From Caballeronia udeis (lineage in GTDB: Bacteria; Pseudomonadota; Gammaproteobacteria; Burkholderiales; Burkholderiaceae): DNA of 33,627 bases. This document shows positions 16,086-25,411 of the stretch, one piece after another; position 1 is the first letter of the stretch, and every line of letters begins with the position of its first letter. Location of the stretch: positions 1-33,627 of the forward strand of contig NZ_FCOK02000097.1 in the NCBI RefSeq assembly GCF_001544555.2. Reading direction: 5' to 3'. The translations under genes and the position numbers were made by a program. A model generated the notes under the pieces. The model had not been told where the DNA came from, did not search any database, and saw only the letters and a list, made by a program, of their open reading frames with translations.

Positions 16086-16188
16086 CTTTTCCCCGCGTCG
16101 AGGCAGGTGGATAGAATGGACCTTATTTCTAACGCAAACCCGCACGCAACCCCACGCAACCCCTTACGCAAAGCGAAGCGCCCCCGGT

Positions 16189-16865
<677 letters not shown>

Positions 16866-16869
<4 letters not shown>

Positions 16870-18299
16870 GTCCGCTATGGCGCTCGCGTTCACTGGTGGT
16901 GCGCATCACCTGCCTGTTCGCGCTGATCGTATGCGTGGTGGTCAGCATGGTTGGCGCGTCGCTCTATCACGCGACCAGCGCCACGCTGTCCACGCGCGCC
17001 GACTACCAGTTGATCGGGCGTGTCGAACACTTTCGCTCGCTGCTGCACGACCTTTACACGATCAAGGAAATCGAAGCGCGGCCCAAGCTGTTCGAGACCA
17101 TGCTCGGCGACAGTCAGGACGTGATTATTTTCCGGCGCCCCGGCCTTCCGCCGTTCATCAGCGTGAACCCGGAAAACATGCCGTTGCCGCCGCTTGTTCC
17201 CGTGCCCGTGCAACGCGCCGTCAACCTCGACGCGCTCTATGAAGGCTCGCGCCGGGACGGCGTACGCATGCGCTGGGTCGCAGCTCAAGCGCAGGTAGGC
17301 GACAGCGGCCAGGTCATCGAGATCATCGCGGCACACGTCATGACGCAGGAAGCGCGGGTGCTGTCGACGTATCTCGTGCGGGTCTGGATCAACGTGGTGT
17401 GTGCGGTGCTGATTACCGCGCTGCTCGCATGGTGGGTATCGAGCCGCGGTCTTGCGCCGCTGCGAAAAATGGCCGACAGGGTCGCCGGTATCACACCCGA
17501 CACGCTCTCCGCCAGACTCGATATCAAGAACACGCCCACCGAACTGCAAAGCCTCGCGATGTCGTTCAACGCCATGCTCGACCGCCTGGCGACCGGTTAT
17601 GAACGGCTGCTGCAGTTCTCCGCGGATCTCGCGCACGAGGTACGCACGCCTATCGGCGTGCTGATCGGACAGACGCAGGTCACGCTCGCGCATACCCGCA
17701 GCGAGAGCGAATACAAGAGCGTGCTGGAGTCGAATCTGGAGGAGCTGGAGCGGCTTGGGCGCATTGCGCAGAACATCCTGTTTCTCGCGCAGGCGGATCA
17801 CGAGCAGCAAGATATAGAGCGCACGCCGCTGAACATTCGCGAGCAACTGGAAACCATCGCGACGTACTTCGAAGGACTCGCCGACGAACGCAATCTCGGT
17901 TTCCAGGTACAGGCTGAAGGCGAGATGTTCGCTAACGCGATCATGTCCCAGCGCGCAATCAGCAACGTGGTAGTCAACGCGGTGCGCTATGCCGAAGCCG
18001 GCACCACGATCCGGCTGACCGGCAGCCAGAACGCGCAGGGTGCGCGGGGTGCAGTTATCGTGATCGGCAATCAGGGCAGGCCGGTCGCCCCCGACAACCT
18101 CGCGCGCCTGTTCGACCGGTTCTATCGCGGCGATGCAGCCCGCAGCGAGTTCACGGAATCGAGCGGCCTGGGGCTGTCTATCGTGCAGGCGATCATGCGG
18201 CTGCACGGCGGGTCGGCGTCGGTCAGTTGTTCAGCGGACGGCTGGATCGAGTTCACGCTCCGGTTCGCCGCCGCGCCTACTCCGCCACGGCAACCCTGA
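16866..18299 (+). CDS. Sensor histidine kinase partner (HprS/CusS-like)
   Basis: Membrane sensor kinase, 477 residues. TM1 is about 13-35, the periplasmic sensor about 36-170, TM2 about 172-192, followed by HAMP. The dimerisation domain has phosphoacceptor His257 in SADLAHEVRTP, and the ATPase has an N box near 370 (NVVVNAVRY), LFDRFYRGD, and the G box SSGLGLSIV near 432. The stretch around the H box (GQTQVTLAHTRSESEY, NILFLAQADH) matches E. coli HprS (YedV) well from memory. The start is uncertain: I choose TTG 16866, which overlaps the regulator stop by three bases and puts TM1 at the N-terminus. The frame is open from 16719, but that part overlaps the regulator. Its last 23 bases overlap the end of the convergent gene at 18277. 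Confidence 0.93.
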
Positions 18300-20100
18300 G
18301 CGCCAGTTCCTGACGCTCGGCCAGCAGGCCGTGGATCTGCGATACGACCGCCGCGCCCTCGCCCACCGCCGCCGCCACTCGTTTCGTCGATGCCGAGCGC
18401 ACGTCGCCAATGGCGAACACACCCGGCACGCTGGTTTCCAGCGAGGCCGAGCAGTCCGCGTGGCCGCCATGAGCAGCGGCCCCCGTCAGCACGAAACCCT
18501 TGGCGTCGGTGTTGACATTGCAGTCGCGCAGCCACGCCGTGTTCGGGTTGGCACCGGTGAAGAGGAACAGATGCCGCACGTCGAGCGTGAGCGGACCGTC
18601 AGGCGTCTTGCAATGCACGGCGGCGAGCGTGCGGCCATCGCCTTCCAGCGACTCGATCTGCGTGCCTGTATGCACCGTCACGTTCGGCAATGCCGCAATC
18701 CGGTCGATCAGGTACTTCGACATGCTTAGCTCCAGCCCCGGTCCGCGGATCAGCAAATGCACCCGCGCTGCGTGCGAGGCGAGATACACCACCGCTTGTC
18801 CGGCCGAATTGCCGCCGCCCACCAGCGCGACTTCAGAGCCCTTGCAAAGCTTCGCTTCCACTGGCGACGCCCAGTAATACGTGCCATGTCCCTCGAATTT
18901 TTCGAGCCCGACAATATTCGGCCTGCGGTAAGCCGCGCCGGTCGCGATCACAGTCGTATGTGAGCTCACGCGCTGGCCGTCCATCAGCTCGATCTGGATC
19001 GGCGTGCAGTTGCAGTGAAGCGCCTTGATCTCCGTGGGAATGGCAATGTGCGCGCCGAACTTCTGCGCCTGCACGAACGCGCGTCCGGCCAATGCCTGAC
19101 CGGAAATGCCGGTAGGAAAGCCGAGATAGTTTTCGATCCGCGAACTCGCGCCGGCTTGGCCGCCGGGCGCACGGCAATCAAACACCGCCACCGACAACCC
19201 TTCGGACGCCGCGTACACAGCCGTCGCCAATCCAGCGGGCCCGGCGCCGACGACCGCGACATCGTAGATATGCGCCGGATCGAATTCCGGCAGCCAGCCG
19301 AGTTGCGACGCGAGCTGGTTTTCATCGGGGGCGCGCATCACCGTGCCGTCGGGACAAATAACGAGCGGAAAATCCGCCTTCGATGTCGAGATCCGTTCGA
19401 GCAACGCAATGGCGTCAGGGTCGGTACACGCGTCGATCACGGTATGCGGATATCCGTTGCGGCTCAAAAACCCTTGCAGCGATACCAGCCGCCCATCGTC
19501 CGACTGGCCGACGAGAATCGGCCCGCTGCCCTTTTCGATCAACCCGACGCGCCGCAGAATCAGCGAGCGCATGATCCGTTCGCCGAGTTCCGCTTCCGCC
19601 ACCAGCAGCGCGCGCAACCGGTCGGGAACGATCAGGATGGCTTCGACGTCTTCTATCGCGTGGCCATCGACCAAAGCAGGCTTGCCGGACAACTGGCCGA
19701 CTTCCGCCAGGTATTGCCCGGGGTCCGCCTCGGTCACCAGATGCACGTGTCCCAGTCCGTCGCGCCGCGTCACCCGCACGCGGCCGCTCAACAGGACGAA
19801 CATGCCCGGGCCGGGCACGCCGACTTCGAACATCAGTTCGCCCGCACGCCAGTACTGCACATTGCCGAAGCGCCGTATGCGCTCGATCTCCTCGGCGGTG
19901 AGATACGGGTACATCTGGTGCTTGCGGCTTTGCAGCGGTGAGAACGGAGCGTCGGCAGCGGCTTCTGCCGGCGCCGCACTGGTCGTGTCGTTCGCGATCG
20001 AGTTGAGGTCTTCCGACACAGCCGGCGAACTGTCGCGCCATTCCGGTTGGCCGTGGCCATGGTCAGGCGCGTCGTTCGTGCCTTCGTATGCGGTACTCAT
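18277..20100 (-). CDS. Cyclic-nucleotide-binding-like / thioredoxin-like / thioredoxin-reductase-like fusion
   Basis: A 607-residue cytosolic flavoprotein with four parts. Residues 1-60 are polar and probably disordered. About 62-180 form a Crp-type cyclic-nucleotide-binding fold, but the phosphate-binding arginine region reads LAEVGQLSGKPALVDG, without the usual RxA, so cAMP binding is doubtful. About 192-270 form a thioredoxin/glutaredoxin-like module (DFPLVICPDG) lacking CxxC. From 278 comes a thioredoxin-reductase-type core with FAD loop GAGPAG (285-290), NADPH loop GGGNSAG (428-434) and GDVRSASTKR near 565. The redox CATC motif is absent: the region reads GTYYWASPVEAKLC (406-419). Electrons therefore cannot leave by the standard route. 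Its start overlaps the DedA-rhodanese stop (ATGA), with GGAGA upstream, so the two are translationally coupled. Substrate unknown. Confidence 0.9.
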   Translation of the reverse strand: MSTAYEGTNDAPDHGHGQPEWRDSSPAVSEDLNSIANDTTSAAPAEAAADAPFSPLQSRKHQMYPYLTAEEIERIRRFGNVQYWRAGELMFEVGVPGPGMFVLLSGRVRVTRRDGLGHVHLVTEADPGQYLAEVGQLSGKPALVDGHAIEDVEAILIVPDRLRALLVAEAELGERIMRSLILRRVGLIEKGSGPILVGQSDDGRLVSLQGFLSRNGYPHTVIDACTDPDAIALLERISTSKADFPLVICPDGTVMRAPDENQLASQLGWLPEFDPAHIYDVAVVGAGPAGLATAVYAASEGLSVAVFDCRAPGGQAGASSRIENYLGFPTGISGQALAGRAFVQAQKFGAHIAIPTEIKALHCNCTPIQIELMDGQRVSSHTTVIATGAAYRRPNIVGLEKFEGHGTYYWASPVEAKLCKGSEVALVGGGNSAGQAVVYLASHAARVHLLIRGPGLELSMSKYLIDRIAALPNVTVHTGTQIESLEGDGRTLAAVHCKTPDGPLTLDVRHLFLFTGANPNTAWLRDCNVNTDAKGFVLTGAAAHGGHADCSASLETSVPGVFAIGDVRSASTKRVAAAVGEGAAVVSQIHGLLAERQELALRVAVAE

Positions 20101-21176
20101 GCGTGGCGATCTCCATGCAGGTAGACGGCGTCATGCAGCGCGCCTTTGCCGGCGGCCGGCGCTTTCGAGGGCCACGGGCACATGGCGGCCATTTCGCCCA
20201 GGTCCTCGCGCGCGCCGCCGAAGTCGGTGAGCGGCTTGAGATCGAGCCCGGCGAGGCGCCAGGCGTCGAGCCCGCCGGTCAGCGGCACGACATCCTTGAA
20301 CCCGGCATTGCGGAGCGCCTTGGCCATCCACGCCGCCGATACCTCGTTCGGACACGAGCAATAAATGACGATCTTCTGATCCGGCTGATAACTTTCCACG
20401 ATCTTCTGCAATTCGCGTTCATCGGCGAAAACCGAGCCTGGAATCACGAACGGATCGAGCACGCGTTTCTCGGCGGAACGGATGTCGAAGATAGCGGGCA
20501 GCGGTTCGTTCGCCATCAGCGAATACAACTCGTCGACGGTAATGCGCGCCGTTTCCAGCGTCTTCATCAGCATCTTGCGGCGCCAGTAGCGGTAGGCCAC
20601 GTAACACGCCAGCGCGACCGCCACGACCAGGAGCGCCTGCTTGCCGAGCCGCGCGATCATCGCGAACACCATGTCGAGCTCCGCCGCGAAGATCACGCCC
20701 ACCGCGAGTCCCACCGCGGCCCATAACGCGACACCCACGCCGTCGTGCGCGATGAACGAACGCATGCGCACGCCCATGGCGCCGGCCAGCGGCACCGAAA
20801 CCAGCGACAAACCCGGGATGAATTTCGCGACCAGCAGCACGCGTACGCCCCATTGGCCAAAAAAGCGCTCAGTTTTTTTCACGCAGGTATCGCGCGACAG
20901 GGACAGCTTGCAGATAGTCTTGAGCGTGCGGTCGCCGTAGCGCCGGCCGCCCTGGAACCAGACGAGATCGCCCAGCACTCCTCCCACCACGGCAATACCG
21001 AGCATCAGCGCGAGATGGGGCCACAAGCCCTGGCCGTTGAGGCCCATCATGGCCACCGACGCACCGACTACGACCAGCGTCGGCATGGCGGGGACGGGCA
21101 AGCCGAGCGCCGCGCCCATCACGTTGAAAAAGACGATTGCCGGACCATACCGGTCAGCCAGATCATGCAACAGCAT
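20097..21176 (-). CDS. DedA (VTT) membrane protein fused to a rhodanese domain
   Basis: A 359-residue fusion. Residues 1-200 are a DedA/VTT membrane domain (hydrophobic segments near 12-45, 52-75, 112-132, 145-170 and 180-197) with the family motif FIPGLSLVSVPLAGAMG at 119-135. Residues 208-315 form a rhodanese (sulfurtransferase) domain with FDIRSAE and an active-site loop CSCPNEVSAA holding Cys273 and Cys275. The domain follows the last membrane segment after a short basic linker (YWRRK) and is probably cytosolic. DedA proteins take part in lipid-carrier or phospholipid movement and membrane energetics; rhodaneses carry persulfide sulfur. ATG 21176 follows GGGAGA. It is the first gene of a two-gene unit with the TrxR-like fusion. 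Fused DedA-rhodanese proteins are known in proteobacteria but their job is not established. Confidence 0.92.
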   Translation of the reverse strand: MLLHDLADRYGPAIVFFNVMGAALGLPVPAMPTLVVVGASVAMMGLNGQGLWPHLALMLGIAVVGGVLGDLVWFQGGRRYGDRTLKTICKLSLSRDTCVKKTERFFGQWGVRVLLVAKFIPGLSLVSVPLAGAMGVRMRSFIAHDGVGVALWAAVGLAVGVIFAAELDMVFAMIARLGKQALLVVAVALACYVAYRYWRRKMLMKTLETARITVDELYSLMANEPLPAIFDIRSAEKRVLDPFVIPGSVFADERELQKIVESYQPDQKIVIYCSCPNEVSAAWMAKALRNAGFKDVVPLTGGLDAWRLAGLDLKPLTDFGGAREDLGEMAAMCPWPSKAPAAGKGALHDAVYLHGDRHA

Positions 21177-21520
21177 GGGATTCTCCCGCAGTTTGTGCAG
21201 CGCTCGATTCGGGTGTGGGGAGCCTGAACGCCGTGGGCGCTTCGCGCGAAGCGCTTACTTTATACGGCTCGCTTGACGGCTTTGCGATGAAGCGCGCTGC
21301 CTCCGGAAACGCGGCTGGACAGTGTCCGGGCGATACGAACCGCCCATGCCTGGCCACTCCGTGATCCGTCATGCGCGCCGCGATGCGCCGTCGCATTCAT
21401 GAAAAGAGTGTAGCGCGGATTAGCGGGAATGCCGATGGTCGGGGCGGTTCTCGGGACCCCGGTTCGGCACGTGCCCGCATCCTTTGCCGCATCCTTTGTT
21501 ATCGCTTGGCCGCGGCTTCC
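21177..21520. other. Intergenic region with an 18-bp perfect palindrome
   Basis: No gene is visible in these 344 bases. GCGCTTCGCGCGAAGCGC at 21237-21254 is a perfect palindrome about 60 bases upstream of the DedA-rhodanese start. On the minus strand a TATAAA (21264 down to 21259) lies just upstream of it, so a promoter with its start inside the palindrome is possible, though no good -35 is visible. It could be an operator; the palindrome is fact, the role inference. Confidence 0.35.
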
Positions 21521-24500
21521 TCACTTCAGCCCGAAGTCTACCCGCGTGGGTGCACCCTTGTCCTTAATGCCATCGGCGTTGAGATGCGGCGCGACGATAA
21601 AGATCCGCTTGCTGTCGATCTTGCCTTCGAAATATTGCTTCACCACCGACGCGCGCCGCTGCGCAAGCGCACCGAGCGCGCCCTCGTCCACCGGCGCGTG
21701 CTCCTCGAGTGCGGCTTTCATGTCCGCGTCGGGGACGGTCTTCGTCATGCCGATCAGGTTGCGCGGTTTCTTGAAGTCCGCGCTTTTATACGCTTTCGTG
21801 AGGAATTTGCTGTATTCATCGGCGGAAATGGGGATGGTCGACGGATTGATGTTCGGATTGTCTTCGCTCGCGTCCTGCATCTTCGCCAGACGCACTTGCC
21901 GGTCGACGTAGGCCGCGCGCAAACCGGGCTCGTCCAGCGCCGGGTCCACACGCGCCGATATCTCCAGCGTGATCGACGGTTTGTCGGCTAGTGCCTTGGC
22001 GATCGTGTCGAGTTTCTCCTTCGCCGCGTCGCTCAGCGTGGCCGAACCCGGATCGAACTCCACGTAGCCGAGTTCTTCAGGGTTCTTGCCGCCGAACGCG
22101 TTTGCAATCAGCGAGAACGGCGCCGTCACCGCGCGCTCGAGCAAGTGAACGATTGCCGTCCACAGCAGCGAGCCGATCGAGAATTGCGGATCCGAAAGCG
22201 AGCCGGAAATAGGGATATTGACGTCGATCTCGCCCTTCGAATTCTTCAGCAGCGACACCGCTAGCCGCACCGGCAATTTGGTCGCGGTGCTGTTGTCGAC
22301 GTGATCGCCGAACGTGAGTTGATCGATGAAAAGATGGTTGTTCGCGGTGAGCTTCTCGTCGGCGAGCATGTAGTGCAGGTCGACGTTGAGCTTGCCCTTC
22401 GTGATGGGATAACCCGCATATTTGGTCGAATAAGGCGAGATATTCGGCAGCTCGACGTCATGCGCGCTCGCGGTGAGATCCAGCGCCGGTTTCGCGATCA
22501 GCGGATTCACCACCCCCTTGATCGATACCGGACCGTTCGCCGACAGTTTTGCGGCGACATCGACGGGGGCCGGCATGGTCGAGTGCGTGCCGAATGCGCC
22601 GATAGTGCCGGTGATCGAAACCAGGTTCGCGGTGAAATTCGGCTTGATGAAGTTGTCGGTGTAGGTCACGCGGCCGTTTTGCAGCACAAGCTGGCCAAAG
22701 CGCAGATTCGCCGATGACGACGCGGTTTTCGGCGCGGCGGGAGCCGCTGCCGGCGCCGACGCGGCCGGTGCAGAAGCCGCCGTCGAGGCCACGGCTTGCG
22801 TGGTGACCGAGGTCTTGTCCTGCGCCACGATATCGCGGAGATTGAGCTTGCCCTGCGCGTCCAGCAGCACACGGCCGTAGAAGTTCGCGAACGTCACGCG
22901 CGCCGCCTCGACGTCGGCGCCTCGCTCGTCGTAGCGGGCATTCAGTTTGGTCAGGCCGAGCAGTTTCCAGCCGGCCAGCGGGTCCGAATTCACCCGGTCG
23001 ATCAGCCGCACATTCGACAGCGAGACATCGCCCTTGTAACCGGCTTTGAGGGAGCGCCCGGCACCTGAAAACGATGCGTCGCCGTTCGCGCTCAGCAGCG
23101 CGCTCGAGACCGTCGCGTTCAGGTTGCCGCCAAAGTACGGCTCGAACGCCGATGCGTCGAGTTCGCTGGCGTCAACGTGCAGTGCGAGGCTCAACGGTTT
23201 CGCGGTGAGCTTGCCGGCCACGGCCAGCGCACCTTTGCCGTTCATCGTCAGCTTGCCGTCGATAGCGAGCGGTTTGGTCAGGTCGTCGGTAACCTGCTTG
23301 ACGCCCAACTGCAACGGAGCGATGTGCACTTTTACCGGGTGCGGCGTGGATTCGTCGGTGAAGTCGGCGCTGCTGTCGTTGAGCGACACCTGCGCGATCT
23401 GATACCGCCATGCGGGGCCCGCCTCGTTCGCCTTTTCGACCTTGTGCGTCGCACTGGCTTCAGGCGCGGTTTCGTGCGGACCGGCGAGCGCGGCGAGATC
23501 GATACTGCCGTCCTTCAGGCGTTTTACATCGACGGAAAGGCCGTTCAGCACGACGCTGTCCAGCGCGGCGGTGCGTGCCGCGACATCGATCTTCCGGATC
23601 GTCGCTTGCGCCGAAGCCAGTGCGATGGGGGCGGCATTCGCCGCGTTATTCAACCGCGGTACGAGCTTCAGTGACTTGAGCGTGACATCGCCCGCGCCAA
23701 CCTGGATGGACGGCTCGGGCTTCGACCAGTCCACTTGCAGCGGCAAATTTGCGCCGAGCGAACCGTCGGTGATACGCGCGGCCACCGCGTTCGCTACGTA
23801 GGGTTGCAACGGCGCCAGCGGCAAGTCGCTCAGCGCGAGTTTTGCATCGGCGTTCTTGGCCGGCAGCGTAAAACTACCCGACGCGTCGAGCCCGCCGCCG
23901 TGATCGAAGGCCGTTTTCAGCGTGTAGCGCGCCGGGGGTTTGCCGAGCGTGGAGAAATCATCGAGCGTCACGTTCAGGTTCGACAGTCCGAGCGTGGCGG
24001 GTTGCGTCATCAAGCGGTCATCGAAGACTATATGGCCCTGGTCGATCGCCAGATGTTTGATCGCGAGGTCGAGCGGTTGCGCCGCGGTCTCGGCGGCTTT
24101 GGCATCGCTGGCGGGCGTGGGCGCAGGCGCAGGTGCGGACGTTGGCGCGGGTGTCGATGCGCTCAGTTTCTCGAAGTTGAATGAGCCGGCTTTATCGCGG
24201 GAGAGTTTCACGTCCGGCTGCGTCAGCCGCACTTCATCCAGTTGGTACACATTGCGCAGCGGTTCAAGGTTCGCCGCGTTCACATGCAACGATTGCGCGG
24301 CAAACAACGGTGCGTCCTGCTTGTCCGTCACGGCCAGATCCGCGAGATCTGCCGTCCCTTTGATGCGAACCACGGGCGTCTCGGCGTTGAGTTCAAAGCT
24401 CAGATCGAGGTTCGTCGACAAGCGCCCGCTCTTGACGGCGGCCGGTAGTGAAGCGGGTGCATACGACAACAGTTGCGGCACGTCCAGCCCGTCGAGTTGC

Positions 24501-25252
24501 AGCGCAATGTCCGACTCGCGCGATTCGGCGAACGGCTTGGTACGTCCAGTGATGGACAACGGTGAACCGTCAATGCGCGCCTGCAGCGAAGGCGTGACGA
24601 ATAATTCAGTGGTGGATGGGAGATTGGCGATAAACGGAATCCCGATCGACCAGCGATCGATTACGTGATGCGTTTTCAGCAGGCGGTCGTCAAAATCGAT
24701 CCGGCCATTTTCCACGCGAATATTCGATACGGAGAATCGCACCGGTTTGCTGGACGGATTGGCTGAAGGCTTCGAAAACTTTTCGATGAGATCGGAGAAA
24801 TTAAAACGTTGCGCGTCGAAACGCACAATATGAAAACGGGGTGAATCGATCTTGAGTTCGTTGATGATTGGCGCGAACCGGAACAGCGACGACCACGAAG
24901 GCCGCACGATCAGGCGTTCTATATCGACGAAATCGCCGCTTTTCGTGCCTGCGCCGAGGTTGGCGGGCGCTTCGCCAATATGCACGCGGTCGGCTTCGAA
25001 ACTCAGCGTATAGGGATTGAGCGCAATTCGTTCGATGCTGGCGGGGCGATCGAGTTGTGCTGCAAGCTGTTGCTCCGCGATATGCCGAATAAGCGGTGGA
25101 GCGGCGAAAAAGCCAAGCAGGCCGATTACGATGACAGCAAGCAGGAGCCCGATCACGACACGCCGGGTGCGTGGAGCTTGCGCCACCGAGTTGGCCCCTT
25201 TGATCAGGCTACGCCCGGCGGATGTCAGGGAAGTCTTGTTCAGGCTTGCCAT
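21521..25252 (-). CDS. Large AsmA-like DUF748 protein, membrane-anchored and periplasmic
   Basis: A 1243-residue protein. One N-terminal membrane helix (about 30-52) is followed by LIRHIAEQQLAAQLDRP and IERIALNPYTLSF, the AsmA/DUF748 opening. The long beta-rich periplasmic part repeats patterns such as RVENGRIDFDDRLL, HLAIDQGHIVFDD and LQNGRVTYTDNFI. Two Ala/Pro-rich linkers occur (TPAPTSAPAPAP and AASAPAASAPAAAP). The C-terminal quarter has FDPGSATLSDAAKEKLDTIA, an OmpA-like or DUF748-end motif. AsmA-like proteins are thought to form grooves that help move phospholipids between the membranes, though this subgroup is poorly studied. The start at 25252 is preferred (GAGG upstream, MASLNKTSLTSAGRS); the frame continues to 25315. 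It is monocistronic as far as visible; the gap to the next minus-strand gene is 159 bases. Confidence 0.9.
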   Translation of the reverse strand: MASLNKTSLTSAGRSLIKGANSVAQAPRTRRVVIGLLLAVIVIGLLGFFAAPPLIRHIAEQQLAAQLDRPASIERIALNPYTLSFEADRVHIGEAPANLGAGTKSGDFVDIERLIVRPSWSSLFRFAPIINELKIDSPRFHIVRFDAQRFNFSDLIEKFSKPSANPSSKPVRFSVSNIRVENGRIDFDDRLLKTHHVIDRWSIGIPFIANLPSTTELFVTPSLQARIDGSPLSITGRTKPFAESRESDIALQLDGLDVPQLLSYAPASLPAAVKSGRLSTNLDLSFELNAETPVVRIKGTADLADLAVTDKQDAPLFAAQSLHVNAANLEPLRNVYQLDEVRLTQPDVKLSRDKAGSFNFEKLSASTPAPTSAPAPAPTPASDAKAAETAAQPLDLAIKHLAIDQGHIVFDDRLMTQPATLGLSNLNVTLDDFSTLGKPPARYTLKTAFDHGGGLDASGSFTLPAKNADAKLALSDLPLAPLQPYVANAVAARITDGSLGANLPLQVDWSKPEPSIQVGAGDVTLKSLKLVPRLNNAANAAPIALASAQATIRKIDVAARTAALDSVVLNGLSVDVKRLKDGSIDLAALAGPHETAPEASATHKVEKANEAGPAWRYQIAQVSLNDSSADFTDESTPHPVKVHIAPLQLGVKQVTDDLTKPLAIDGKLTMNGKGALAVAGKLTAKPLSLALHVDASELDASAFEPYFGGNLNATVSSALLSANGDASFSGAGRSLKAGYKGDVSLSNVRLIDRVNSDPLAGWKLLGLTKLNARYDERGADVEAARVTFANFYGRVLLDAQGKLNLRDIVAQDKTSVTTQAVASTAASAPAASAPAAAPAAPKTASSSANLRFGQLVLQNGRVTYTDNFIKPNFTANLVSITGTIGAFGTHSTMPAPVDVAAKLSANGPVSIKGVVNPLIAKPALDLTASAHDVELPNISPYSTKYAGYPITKGKLNVDLHYMLADEKLTANNHLFIDQLTFGDHVDNSTATKLPVRLAVSLLKNSKGEIDVNIPISGSLSDPQFSIGSLLWTAIVHLLERAVTAPFSLIANAFGGKNPEELGYVEFDPGSATLSDAAKEKLDTIAKALADKPSITLEISARVDPALDEPGLRAAYVDRQVRLAKMQDASEDNPNINPSTIPISADEYSKFLTKAYKSADFKKPRNLIGMTKTVPDADMKAALEEHAPVDEGALGALAQRRASVVKQYFEGKIDSKRIFIVAPHLNADGIKDKGAPTRVDFGLK

Positions 25253-25411
25253 GCGTGCCTCGTAGCGCGGTTGCGCACGCCGGCACGAGCCACGCGCAGC
25301 CTTGGGAAACAGCACGCCTGAGTATACGACGCTGCGCCGGCAAATTGAACCCCAACGGAGTTCGTTAGCGGCTGCAGCGACGCCCTCCTGCGTGAGCGAA
25401 AAACCTGAATA

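Noticed and set aside
16890..18206. 438-codon minus-strand frame inside the sensor kinase
   Set aside because: Shadow frame; the kinase H, N and G boxes are all on the plus strand.
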